Shown here: positions 25,342-34,024 of the stretch, one piece after another
How the letters are laid out: every line of letters starts with the position of its first letter
Position numbering within the stretch: position 1 is the first letter of the stretch
Source: Vibrio campbellii CAIM 519 = NBRC 15631 = ATCC 25920
GTDB lineage: Bacteria > Pseudomonadota > Gammaproteobacteria > Enterobacterales > Vibrionaceae
Assembly: GCF_002163755.1 (NCBI RefSeq)
Contig: NZ_CP015863.1
Location: forward strand, 1,178,001-1,242,000
Direction of reading: 5' to 3'
Length of the DNA: 64,000 nucleotides
The notes under the pieces: model-generated
Seen by the model: only the letters and a program-made list of their open reading frames with translations
What the model was told of the DNA's origin: nothing
The model's database searches: none
Made by a program: the position numbers and the translations under genes

Positions 25342-27762
25342 ATGGAAATTCGTTCGTCACTCAGAAAAAAAAGCATTCTCGCTCTAACGCTTTATTTATG
25401 TTTCTTTATCGCGACCATTGGCTCTGTCGTGTACCTCGTTGTCGAACCGCCAGTGCGAGAAAAGCTCGAACGTAATTTGAATTTACGCACTCAATTACTC
25501 GCATCTCAAATCGAGGGGCCACTGACTAACTCCGTTGGATTGCTGAACAGCTTGGTTGGGTTAGGGCAAACACCAACAGCCGACATTTCACTGCAAGGTA
25601 CCATTCCCCAGTTGCTTGCTGTGAGTGATGACATCATCGTCAGTGGCGGTTTATGGCCAAAGCCGACACTCGAGGATGAGCGCTGGCAATACACAAGTTT
25701 ATTCTTCAATAAGAACGAGCACGGCAGCTTAGATCAAATCCATTCTTACAATAACCCCGAGTCCGGTGGTTACGACAACGAGCCATGGTATCAATCTGTG
25801 GCGAATAAGCCCGCTGGTTATGTAAGTTGGTCTGGCGTTTATATCGACACCTTTACCCAAGTTCAGATGATCACGGCCTCGGCGCCTTACTACAATGAGG
25901 GCGTTTTCGCTGGTGTCGCCACGGTCGATTTATCCCTCGAAGCGCTATTCCAATTCATTCGCGAGCACACCAACCAATACTCTTTAGGCGTGGTGATCCG
26001 TGATGCGGATGGACAAGTCGTGATTGAGCATAACTTTCATCTCACCAAAGACATTTACATCAGTCAGCTTGAATTCGGAGCTTTCCAATGGCAAATGGAC
26101 GTCGTGAATGCAGAGGTTCAAGTTGCAGAACAAGTATTTGATCAAGTGATGAGTGTAGAGCGGGGCATCATCCCTTTCTTATTGATCTGTGTGCTGGTGG
26201 GCTACTACCTGCTGAATAGATACATTGTGGAACCCATCGTCCGCATCGCGCAAAAAGTTGATGACTCCAAAACTGGTGGCATCATCGACATTACCTACGA
26301 TAGTGAAGATGAGATCGGACACCTGATCACCAAATTCAATGAGAAAACCGTCTACCTAGAGCAAGAGCGCATCAAAGCACAGGCTTCCACCAATGCGAAA
26401 ACGGCATTTTTGGCGACGTTATCTCATGAAATTCGAACGCCGATGAATGGTGTGTTGGGAACGGCGCAAATCCTGCTGAAAACCCAGTTAACCGACGAGC
26501 AGAGAAAACACCTCAACACCCTGTACGATTCAGGCGATCACATGATGACGTTACTAAACGAAATCTTGGATTACTCGAAGATTGAGCAGGGGCACATCGA
26601 GATTGATAACACGCCCTTCCCAATTGATTCGATTCTGGGCAGTACAAACAGTGTCTATCACACCTTGTGTACTGAGAAGGGCCTGCAATTTCGCGTGATT
26701 TCCAATGTGCCAGAGGGGCGTTGGTACAACAACGATAAAGCGCGACTGCGCCAAGTTTTGTTCAATCTGCTCAATAATGCAGTCAAGTTCACCGACCGAG
26801 GCTATGTAGAGGTAGAACTGACAGAGTATGTCGAGGGGCAGCAAACGCGCTTGCGCATTAGCGTAAAAGACACTGGCATCGGCATTAGCCCTGACGCTCA
26901 GGAACGCATCTTTAGGCCGTTTGAGCAGGCGGAGTCTTCGACCACGCGCCGATATGGCGGCACAGGCCTTGGACTCGCGATTGTTAAGCAGATTTCCGAG
27001 CACATGGGCGGTAGCATTACCGTGCAGAGTCAAGAATGCATCGGCACTAAGTTTGTGGTCGAACTTGAACTAAACCCTTGTGAAGCGGGGATATTGGAGC
27101 CTACCAGCACACACAAACTTGATTGCCAAGGTTTACGTGCGTTGATCGTTGAAGATAACCGCACCAACACCATCATCATGGAGACTTTCTTACGCTCGAA
27201 GGGTTTCGCTTGTGTTTGTGTCGAGAATGGCAAACAAGCCGTAGAGCAGGTGTCCAGTCAGAAGTTTGATTTGGTATTAATGGACAACCACATGCCGGTG
27301 CTCGATGGGGTAGGTGCAATCGCGGTGATTCGCTCTATGGATACACCCGCAAAATCTGTGTTGATCTTCGGGTGTACGGCCGATGTATTCAAAGAGACAC
27401 AAGAGCGGATGCTGGATGTTGGTGCCAACCACATTATTGCAAAACCTATTGTTGAATCAGAATTGGATGATGCTTTGTATCGCCATGCTTCTATCCTCTA
27501 TCAATATCAAGATAAGCAGGGGAATAAACCAGTAACACCGCACGATGTAGATGCGTTACTTTTGAACTTTTATCTAGCGTTAGATGATGGCAACCTCACT
27601 CAAGCGCTAACGACGCTGTCTTATATTCTCGGTAGTGTGCAACCGAGCATGACAGAAGAGCTAAGCAGCGTTATCGAGCGTATTGAAAGCCACTTACTCA
27701 AAGCCTTATCTCCTGAGCAAGAAGACATCGATCAGCTCACCATATTATTGGCAGATCAATAA
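25342..27762 (+). CDS. Hybrid sensor histidine kinase with periplasmic dCache-like sensor
   Basis: The protein has 806 residues from the ATG at 25342; a longer frame needs a TTG inside the divergent gene. A membrane helix near 14-34 is followed by a periplasmic sensor of about 240 residues, with a WYQSVANKPAGYVSWSGVYID stretch typical of Cache sensors. A second helix lies near 275-297, then HAMP. The HisKA domain has FLATLSHEIRTPMNG with His near 360, and the ATPase domain shows LFNLLNNAVKF, VKDTGIGIS and RRYGGTGLGLAIV. A receiver domain (about 595-710) has its phospho-acceptor in MDNHMPVLDG near 648. No clear HPt domain is seen at the C-terminus. The ligand and cognate regulator are unknown. 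Confidence 0.88.
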   Translation: MEIRSSLRKKSILALTLYLCFFIATIGSVVYLVVEPPVREKLERNLNLRTQLLASQIEGPLTNSVGLLNSLVGLGQTPTADISLQGTIPQLLAVSDDIIVSGGLWPKPTLEDERWQYTSLFFNKNEHGSLDQIHSYNNPESGGYDNEPWYQSVANKPAGYVSWSGVYIDTFTQVQMITASAPYYNEGVFAGVATVDLSLEALFQFIREHTNQYSLGVVIRDADGQVVIEHNFHLTKDIYISQLEFGAFQWQMDVVNAEVQVAEQVFDQVMSVERGIIPFLLICVLVGYYLLNRYIVEPIVRIAQKVDDSKTGGIIDITYDSEDEIGHLITKFNEKTVYLEQERIKAQASTNAKTAFLATLSHEIRTPMNGVLGTAQILLKTQLTDEQRKHLNTLYDSGDHMMTLLNEILDYSKIEQGHIEIDNTPFPIDSILGSTNSVYHTLCTEKGLQFRVISNVPEGRWYNNDKARLRQVLFNLLNNAVKFTDRGYVEVELTEYVEGQQTRLRISVKDTGIGISPDAQERIFRPFEQAESSTTRRYGGTGLGLAIVKQISEHMGGSITVQSQECIGTKFVVELELNPCEAGILEPTSTHKLDCQGLRALIVEDNRTNTIIMETFLRSKGFACVCVENGKQAVEQVSSQKFDLVLMDNHMPVLDGVGAIAVIRSMDTPAKSVLIFGCTADVFKETQERMLDVGANHIIAKPIVESELDDALYRHASILYQYQDKQGNKPVTPHDVDALLLNFYLALDDGNLTQALTTLSYILGSVQPSMTEELSSVIERIESHLLKALSPEQEDIDQLTILLADQ

Positions 27763-27772
27763 CTTCACACAT

Positions 27773-27817
27773 AAAAAGGAAGTCGCTTGAACCGAGGTTC
27801 GAGCAACTTCCTTTGTT
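27773..27817 (+). terminator. Rho-independent terminator after the hybrid kinase
   Basis: AAAGGAAGT-GCT-GAAC pairs with GTTC-AGC-ACTTCCTTT, with single mismatched bases in the stem. Confidence 0.75.
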
Positions 27818-28200
27818 CAAGCCCATTTCTCTAACCCCACAAACTTCGCATTTACTCTGAAAATCGACCTCCAAGTAGCATAAGCCGATCTTTTTGAAAT
27901 TCACTTACCAGATATATCACTGGTTTTCTGCGTATTTCGTGTGCTAAGTCGTTTTTTAGTAAGTAAATTACGTTTTTAAACCTAATTTTAGTCGTTTTAA
28001 GGTGGTTTTTACTGGTTTTGGTGAAAGCTGCTACTTTTGGGCTTAAAGTTGGTTATTAATTTACATCCAAGAATTTAAAACGGAAGCATAAACTGAAAAT
28101 GTTGTGTTTTAATAGCGCCATTAACTGCTATTTGGTTTTAAATGCAGTAAATCATTTTATAGATGTCGTTTTTAATAGTGTTTGATTTTAGAGGTTGTAA
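27818..28200. other. AT-rich gap upstream of alaE
   Basis: About 380 bp with many T runs and no ORF of note on either strand. It presumably holds the alaE promoter and leader, but I see no convincing specific regulator site. Confidence 0.6.
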
Positions 28201-28650
28201 ATGAAGTCTCGTGGACCATTTTGTATTCGTAACGCCGCAGCGGATACTTTTGCTATGGTGGTTTTTTGTTTTATCACAGGCATGATCATTGAGATTTTGA
28301 TCTCGGGTATGATGTTCGAGCAGTCTTTGGCATCACGCACGCTGTCTATTCCAGTCAATATCGCAATTGCATGGCCTTATGGCATGTTCCGTGACTGGGT
28401 ATTACGCCAAGGCAACAAGCTTTCACCTTCCTCTTTCATGAAGAACGTCTCTGATTTGGTGGCGTACGTATTGTTCCAATCTCCAGTCTACGCGGGCATT
28501 TTGTTTGCCGTAGGCGCATCGACTGACCAAATTATCACAGCAGTAGCGAGTAACGCGGTTGTATCTTGCGGTATGGGTGTACTTTACGGATATTTCCTTG
28601 ACCAATGCCGCCGTTGGTTCCGAGTACCTGGCTACTATCAAGAAGCATAA
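28201..28650 (+). CDS. alaE: L-alanine exporter AlaE
   Basis: The 149 residues equal E. coli AlaE in length. Four membrane helices are visible, near 13-36 (FAMVVFCFITGMIIEILISG), 46-62, 84-105 and 113-134. The N-terminal RNAAADTFAMVVFCF and the IPVNIAIAWPYGMFRDW block near 50-66 are family signatures. AlaE exports L-alanine across the inner membrane to avoid toxic accumulation. It is a monocistronic gene just upstream of tRNA-Ser. Confidence 0.93.
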   Translation: MKSRGPFCIRNAAADTFAMVVFCFITGMIIEILISGMMFEQSLASRTLSIPVNIAIAWPYGMFRDWVLRQGNKLSPSSFMKNVSDLVAYVLFQSPVYAGILFAVGASTDQIITAVASNAVVSCGMGVLYGYFLDQCRRWFRVPGYYQEA

Positions 28651-28794
28651 TTGCCCCTGTTTTATGCAATTTAGCTAGATAGTGAGCAAACAAACGCAAA
28701 AGGGCGCTTTTTTTCGTGTTTAGCCTTGACCATCGGGCACATAATCATTAAATTAGCGCCTCGTTGGTTAACGATACCAACCAAAATTTGATTC

Positions 28795-28882
28795 GGTGAG
28801 TTGTCCGAGTGGCTGAAGGAGCACGCCTGGAAAGTGTGTATACGGCAACGTATCGAGAGTTCGAATCTCTCACTCACCGCCA
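28795..28882 (+). tRNA. tRNA-Ser(GGA)
   Basis: An 88-nt class II tRNA. The acceptor stem GGTGAGT (28795) pairs with ACTCACC, followed by discriminator G and encoded CCA (28879-28882). The anticodon loop contains GGA (CTGGAAA), reading UCC/UCU serine codons. A long variable arm (TGTGTATACGGCAACGTATC) and the T-loop GTTCGAATC are present. It is the probable attachment site of the island that follows, because an integrase remnant begins 80 bp downstream. I found no second copy of the tRNA 3' end within the window. Confidence 0.97.
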
Positions 28883-28961
28883 CATTCTAGAGGTCTGATT
28901 TATCAGGCCTTTTCTCGTTTTTAAGGCTTATTGAGCTGCCATAGGTACAATAGAGAGCACA

Positions 28962-29642
28962 ATGGCCTTAAAACAATTCCCTAAATCTCAATCCACTCGC
29001 GAATGTACTTATCTGGTACGCAGCCGGACCGGCATCTATACCTTTCGTTGGAACATTGCTAACCAAGATGGGTATCAGCAGATAAAAACTAGCCTTAAAA
29101 CGCGTGATTACCTACAAGCAATCGCGATGGCCTCTACTTTAGCTCAAAGCCTCAGATCAATTGAATCTCCGACTATAGAGGAGGTTGAGTTTGTATTTGA
29201 AGAGTTCAGAGGTGCGAGTGCTAAATGCAAAACTAGAATTAGCTCACTAGAGATATAGCCTAGGTTGGTTGATTTAGCGCCTAAAAGCCAACTGGAATAT
29301 CGAAATTGCTGGTTGTCATTTTTGAGCCTTCTTGATTCAAAGATAACTACAGAAAAAATCAGGAAGGAGCATATTGAGAACTGGAAAACCAGTCAAACTT
29401 GTAGTGAGACTACATTGAAAAAGAAACTAAGGTTGTTGTCTTCTTGCTTTAATCGCCTTGAATTAAACCATGAAGCAGAATGGTTTAGGCTGAAGGTGAA
29501 AAAGTCAATTAAGCGCCCGAAAAGAGCTTTACTTGAACATGAAATGATTCGGGTATTAGCATTGACTTCAGGTTATCGATTGTCCAAGTTAGGCACTAGG
29601 GAGGGTGTGTTGTGTTGTAGACCGCCCCCCCTACCTTCTTAA
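28962..29642 (+). pseudogene. Tyrosine-recombinase integrase pseudogene, amber stop and truncated catalytic domain
   Basis: One reading frame runs from the ATG at 28962 to 29642 and is interrupted once, by an in-frame TAG at 29256-29258. The first part has the N-terminal arm-binding motif (TYLVRSRTGIYTFRWNI). After the stop the frame resumes with PKSQLEYRNCWLSFLSLL and the helical core-binding (SAM-like) domain. It ends near LLEHEMIRVLALTSGYRL, just at the start of the catalytic domain, so the Arg/His/Tyr active-site residues are absent. The junction at about 29597-29633 contains an imperfect GC-rich inverted repeat. Its place after tRNA-Ser fits an island integrase that is now dead. Confidence 0.85.
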
Positions 29643-29673
29643 GCCCTATGACTTATCTGTTGAGCTAAGAGGC

Positions 29674-32526
29674 CTACCAAATATGGTCAGCCATATGGTC
29701 AGGTAATGTTTCAGAAAGAGATAGGTTATCTGTCTGAATGTCAGTTAGCTTTTTGCATTGTGATAGCGGCTGTAGGGTGGTAATTCCAATACAGTTATCA
29801 ATGTTTAGATGTACTATAGATGGATGTTTTTCCAAAAACAGCAGGCTCTTTATCTCAGAGTTGCCCTCAATGTTTAGAGCCGATAATTTGGATAACTGTT
29901 GTAAATTAGGCAGCTCTTTAATCGATGTGCAATCACTAAGCGTTAGCAGTTCGATATTGGCTAGCTTAGTGAGGGCTGATACGCACGATAGATTATGGCA
30001 CTCAGTTATCTCCAGATTACAAAGTTCTGTGTAGCCAGCAAGAAAATTCAGGTTATATAAGTCTGTACAATGTGAAATCTGTAATCTCTTTAGATTCAAA
30101 GCAGATAACCTTTCGTATTCATGATCATCTATCCAAAGATCGTTTAGATGTAAGTGCTTAACATTCCTTAAACTTTCAACTCCCTTTAAAGATGTTTTAA
30201 CTGGCCATATGAGAGAGTCTATCTTCTTAATTTGACTGACCACTCTTTCGGCATATTTATCTTCTTCAAAGTACGCCCATTGTTCAATCAATTCTTGATG
30301 AATGAAATGGCTTGATGATTTGGAATAGCTTGATAACGCTTCAATCGCGGAATCGCCATTTATCAATACCAGCGTTTCGATAGATAGTTTTTGTTGTTTT
30401 GTTGAGTGCTTTTCGTTGAATCTTAAGTAAGGTGCAGCAAATTCACCAGCAGAAGAGATGGAGAGGGCTGCCTCTTTGTCCCTAGGTGGAAGAAGTGAAG
30501 CTACGATTTTATCAACTTGATCTGCGACATCCTTATCTAGCGTTATGGTCGTTTCTTTTGCTACAACAGCTAATAAATGAAGTGTATATTTGTGCTGAGG
30601 GTGAGAATCCCCAGTTTGAATTAGCTTAGATATAAGAGCATTACTATCTTTTCTGCTCGTATGCATACTAGCCATAACAACTACTTCTTTCCAATCTTCA
30701 TTATGGGCATTATCAGCTATCATGCTAATACAGTCTTCCTCTACTAGGTGCTTGGCCGCTAAGTATTCGGAGAAGGTTTTATGCACAAAATCAATGTAGC
30801 CAACAGACGTTTCTCTAATGACAGCGCTTCGTGCTAGTAGGTACTGAGTTACTTCCTTTTCTGTTCCTTTGACGTTTGGCATACTTTTCATTGTTCTTCG
30901 AAAGCAGTCTTCAGCCTCTTCAAAGGACGCTGTTTGTTTTCTATTAATAAGCATCCAATAAGCTAGATTTTGTAGAAGGAGTTCTTTTTGTGCTCTTGTT
31001 AGTACTATACCTTCATTAGCTTCTATTTTTCGCTCACTATCTCTCCGCTCTAGTAGAACTTCCATGACCACCCTGTAGAGCTCCCCTTTCTCCTGCGGTA
31101 GCATCGCATTTCTATCAATGTTTAAGGCACACAGCATCGCACAGAGTAGTGGAGACGATGCCATATTTCTAAGTCTCGAATTTTCATTGATTTGGACTTT
31201 TAGTCTTTTCTTAAAGTTACTGAGCTCTGCTTCGGTGTGATTTTTGTTTGATACTTGTGCTACGGCTAGATGCCAGTTATCAATAAACTTGGCTATATTG
31301 TCTGGCGTCATAGGCTGAAGCTCGACATGAGCTAGTTCCGCGTAGTAGAGCCAATCCTCATCGAGTGCATTTGGACGGGAAGTTACGATAAAGAAACAGT
31401 CTGTGTATACAGAAAGGAGTTCGTCTATCCAATTCTGGACTTCAGCCCGTTTTTCGCGACTTACTTCATCTAATCCATCGATTAGAATCATAGCTTTTCC
31501 AGTGCTTAATACTCGGTCTACCCAACCTTCTGGCATCGTGTCAACAAGTAGACGTGACGCAAATTCTACAAAGTCAGATAGTTTAGGGAGTTCATTTTTA
31601 CTGTATTTTCTTAAAGGTATTATAAATGGAATAAATCCATTCCATCTATCGAGCTCGCCTTCAAATGTGTGTTTTGATGCATTGAGAGCCAACCAATGTA
31701 GCAGTGTCGTTTTACCTGAGCCCGGACTACCTGAAATGATTGCAGCATTTGCTTGAGAAAGAATGTGCTCAATTTGTGTGCTCTCAAGTTCACACTCGTA
31801 GGAAGGTGAACCTGTCAGACTGATATAGGAAATGTCTAGATCAAGCTTTTTTAGCGAAGCATCAACATCCAGTCCAAATAAGCTATAGGAATTAAGTTTT
31901 GTCGCTATAGATCTCAAGTACCTAGTTTCGAAATCCTTATCCTTTTGATCAATTGATACTGTTTTTGTTGAAAGTTCAGACAGTAGGTCCTTAAACTTAT
32001 CCAAGAATTCATCGGTTCTTCTGAGTAACTCTGAGCTGATGAGTACATTGATGTTTGGCATGCCTTTGACAATTTCGACGGTGATAGCACAGCTGTCGCG
32101 CAACAAAATATCAAAGTACTGTTGGGATGAGCTTGTTAAGCTGTCGTACTCAACTTTTCCAGAGCTAAGGATCTGTTTTTCCAAAGCTTCTGCACTCATA
32201 TTAACCTTGATTACTTTATCGAAGTTGAGCTCTGCTTTTTCAATTGTGAGTTGGACGGCATGAATTGTCGCTAATTTCTCATTTTCAGGTAGTTTGAACT
32301 CTTCACTTTCGGAAAGTGTTTGAAGGCATTCTGCTGCCTCATCTGCTACTCCCTCGAGTAGTCTATTTAGACGACCGGCTTGTCTAGAATTGGGAATTTT
32401 TTTTCTTATGAGGTCAATAAGCTCTGCTGACGCCTGTTGAGCTAGTATGTTTTGGCCTGCAATAATCTGGAAGCCTGTTTTACATAGAACAGAAGATAGA
32501 GCTAGAAACCCTTCAAAAATAGGCAT
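29674..32526 (-). CDS. Bacterial NACHT (NLR-like) STAND NTPase with C-terminal leucine-rich repeats
   Basis: The protein has 950 residues. An N-terminal helical region (about 1-225) starts MPIFEGFLALSSVLCKTGFQ and resembles NACHT N-terminal helical domains. The NACHT NTPase shows Walker A SGSPGSGKTTLLHWLA near 264-279, Walker B AMILIDGLDEVSREKR near 341-356 and sensor FFIVTSRPNALDE near 374-386. A helical region follows (SPLLCAMLCALN). The C-terminus from about 775 carries irregular LRRs of about 22 residues (LKRLQISHCTDLYNL, LCNLEITECHNLSCV, IELLTLSDCTSIKEL). Bacterial NACHT proteins of this class defend against phage. It is a single gene in a defence island with a clear AT-rich composition. 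Confidence 0.85.
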   Translation of the reverse strand: MPIFEGFLALSSVLCKTGFQIIAGQNILAQQASAELIDLIRKKIPNSRQAGRLNRLLEGVADEAAECLQTLSESEEFKLPENEKLATIHAVQLTIEKAELNFDKVIKVNMSAEALEKQILSSGKVEYDSLTSSSQQYFDILLRDSCAITVEIVKGMPNINVLISSELLRRTDEFLDKFKDLLSELSTKTVSIDQKDKDFETRYLRSIATKLNSYSLFGLDVDASLKKLDLDISYISLTGSPSYECELESTQIEHILSQANAAIISGSPGSGKTTLLHWLALNASKHTFEGELDRWNGFIPFIIPLRKYSKNELPKLSDFVEFASRLLVDTMPEGWVDRVLSTGKAMILIDGLDEVSREKRAEVQNWIDELLSVYTDCFFIVTSRPNALDEDWLYYAELAHVELQPMTPDNIAKFIDNWHLAVAQVSNKNHTEAELSNFKKRLKVQINENSRLRNMASSPLLCAMLCALNIDRNAMLPQEKGELYRVVMEVLLERRDSERKIEANEGIVLTRAQKELLLQNLAYWMLINRKQTASFEEAEDCFRRTMKSMPNVKGTEKEVTQYLLARSAVIRETSVGYIDFVHKTFSEYLAAKHLVEEDCISMIADNAHNEDWKEVVVMASMHTSRKDSNALISKLIQTGDSHPQHKYTLHLLAVVAKETTITLDKDVADQVDKIVASLLPPRDKEAALSISSAGEFAAPYLRFNEKHSTKQQKLSIETLVLINGDSAIEALSSYSKSSSHFIHQELIEQWAYFEEDKYAERVVSQIKKIDSLIWPVKTSLKGVESLRNVKHLHLNDLWIDDHEYERLSALNLKRLQISHCTDLYNLNFLAGYTELCNLEITECHNLSCVSALTKLANIELLTLSDCTSIKELPNLQQLSKLSALNIEGNSEIKSLLFLEKHPSIVHLNIDNCIGITTLQPLSQCKKLTDIQTDNLSLSETLPDHMADHIW

Positions 32527-32925
32527 GGACGTTGGTTCTCAAAAAATTATTAAAACTTACACTTAAGACATTGAAAATTCGTTCTTTATCGATTTTCTTA
32601 GATAGCAATAAATTTAACAAGGTTGATAGTGTGAGATAGCATGCAAAAATTAATTGTTCATGAGGGCGCTGAAGTCCAAAGCGAAGTGACTCAATTGGAG
32701 AAGAGAAAGATCGATTAACAACGCTATTACAGTTCAAGCTGAAAAGTTAGTTAAAAAAGCAGCTAAGCCACGCTTTTGGTTTGAGTCGTTCTATTCACCA
32801 TTTATGCAGTATTTATTCAGTTATGTTTTTGGCCTTAACGTATGAAAACGGGCGTTTCGAGGGACATTTTAAATTTGTTCACTTCGTTTGGTGCAGATTA
32901 TTATTATGTTAAATCTGGTGTGTTT
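32527..32925. other. Gap with a possible gene remnant
   Basis: No intact gene is seen. On the plus strand, two short overlapping frames are open: MQKLIVHEGAEVQ from 32641 (22 codons), and a +1-shifted frame ending at 32845 with RFWFESFYSPFMQYLFSYVF. They could be the frameshifted tail of a lost gene, which I do not recognise. The minus-strand promoter of the NACHT gene should also lie here. Confidence 0.35.
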
Positions 32926-33399
32926 TTAAACAATTTGTGGAAGAGGGGAGGCGTTTTCCGATTCTTGGGCTATATCAGCTAGTAAAAATGCCAAAGGGTT
33001 ACTTGCATCTCCAGACACTTCAACTTGTTGTTTAGGATTCCAGTTATTGCGGTCTCGGCATTTCAACCAGAACTCCATTGCACGAACGTCTGGCGGCAGT
33101 TCTTCCTGGTAAGCCACTACTGCGCCTGAACTCAGCACTTTCTCTTTTCGCACAGATGTTCCTGTTGCTCGCTTAAACAATTGGTAGGCAACTTCAGCAT
33201 CCGCTTGCATCTTCCCCTTTTTACGAGTATCGGCGAATTCAGGATACAAGCTGACCCAGTGGAATATTGTATCCCGATGGACTTCGAAAAAATCAGCTAA
33301 GTCTTGATCGCGGGCTCCCATCAGACAAAGTTTATAAGTAAGGGGAGCAAATGTGCGGTTATACTTTTTATTGTTTGTGTTTCCATGTGGAGCGCCCAT
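32926..33399 (-). CDS. Phage terminase small-subunit-like DNA-binding protein
   Basis: A protein of 157 residues. An N-terminal helix-turn-helix (about 18-55, YKLCLMGARDQDLADFFEVH, then WVSLYPEFADTRKKGK) is followed by a helical oligomerisation segment and the stretch PPDVRAMEFWLKCRDRNNWN near 106-125, typical of phage terminase small subunits (DNA packaging, pac-site recognition). No large terminase subunit or other head gene is next to it. It may be a relic of a prophage, or a satellite gene that redirects packaging. The start ATG at 33399 has no strong ribosome-binding site. Confidence 0.65.
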   Translation of the reverse strand: MGAPHGNTNNKKYNRTFAPLTYKLCLMGARDQDLADFFEVHRDTIFHWVSLYPEFADTRKKGKMQADAEVAYQLFKRATGTSVRKEKVLSSGAVVAYQEELPPDVRAMEFWLKCRDRNNWNPKQQVEVSGDASNPLAFLLADIAQESENASPLPQIV

Positions 33400-34024
33400 G
33401 TTATCTATCTTTTACTTATAAGTTTTATCTAAATTAGCATGGCCTGATGGTGTGTCGGAGTTAACTCTTATTGTCGGTAATATTGGGCTAACTCAAAAGG
33501 AGACCAAGATCGTGTTATGTTTCGATACGCAATATATAAGTCGCTGGCTCTTGGGCGATAACACCATAAGCGTGATCACCATTGGCGCCCTGCTCTTTCT
33601 TGGCTTGTTTTACATAGTCAGGAAGGTTTTGCTCCGTCGCAATAATCTTAAACTTAACTCTGTTGAGCCAACCCTTAGAAAGTCCAAACGCGATCTTATG
33701 GATCTGAGTAGAACGCAAGCTAAGGTCGTTCGACAAAACAGCTCCCTCACTGCCGACGATGCCGCCTTTATTCAGTCCTGCCCTTTGACGCGAAAACTTA
33801 AATGAAAAATCGAACTTACAGAAAAGCTAATAAGATTAAGTAGAAATGTTGTGTTCTTGACACCCTTTTGGCTAGTTATCCAATTGGTTCTCTTTTTGAT
33901 TAAGTAGCAACCTTTTGAAAGCGTTAAAAGTAGAAATTGGCAATAGGTGGATTTTTTTTGAGCTTTTTTATGCAATTATACACATTGATACAGGTGATAG
34001 TTTCGAAAAGTTATTGGTGCGTAA
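33400..34024. other. Region with decayed minus-strand coding remnant; promoter region of the Gabija-like pair
   Basis: On the minus strand, about 33500-33790 is open and reads like part of a phage- or plasmid-type polyvalent protein (VKFKIIATEQNLPDYVKQA, then HAYGVIAQEPATYIL), but it lacks a proper start and neighbours. A plus-strand frame from a GTG at 33452 (117 codons, one hydrophobic segment) overlaps it antisense and is probably spurious. From 33806 to 34024 there is no ORF; this AT-rich piece should contain the promoter for the OLD-nuclease gene. Confidence 0.35.

Noticed and set aside
29597..29670. Possible tRNA relic on the minus strand near the end of the integrase pseudogene
   Set aside because: A TTAGCTCAAC stretch resembles a tRNA D-arm, but I could not form an anticodon stem or T-arm, so no tRNA is supported.
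32513..32737. Minus-strand 74-codon frame upstream of the NACHT gene
   Set aside because: Overlaps the NACHT start region, has no ribosome-binding site, and its composition looks like translated AT-rich non-coding DNA.
33452..33805. Plus-strand 117-codon frame with one hydrophobic segment
   Set aside because: GTG start without ribosome-binding site, antisense to a better minus-strand remnant, and no recognisable family.
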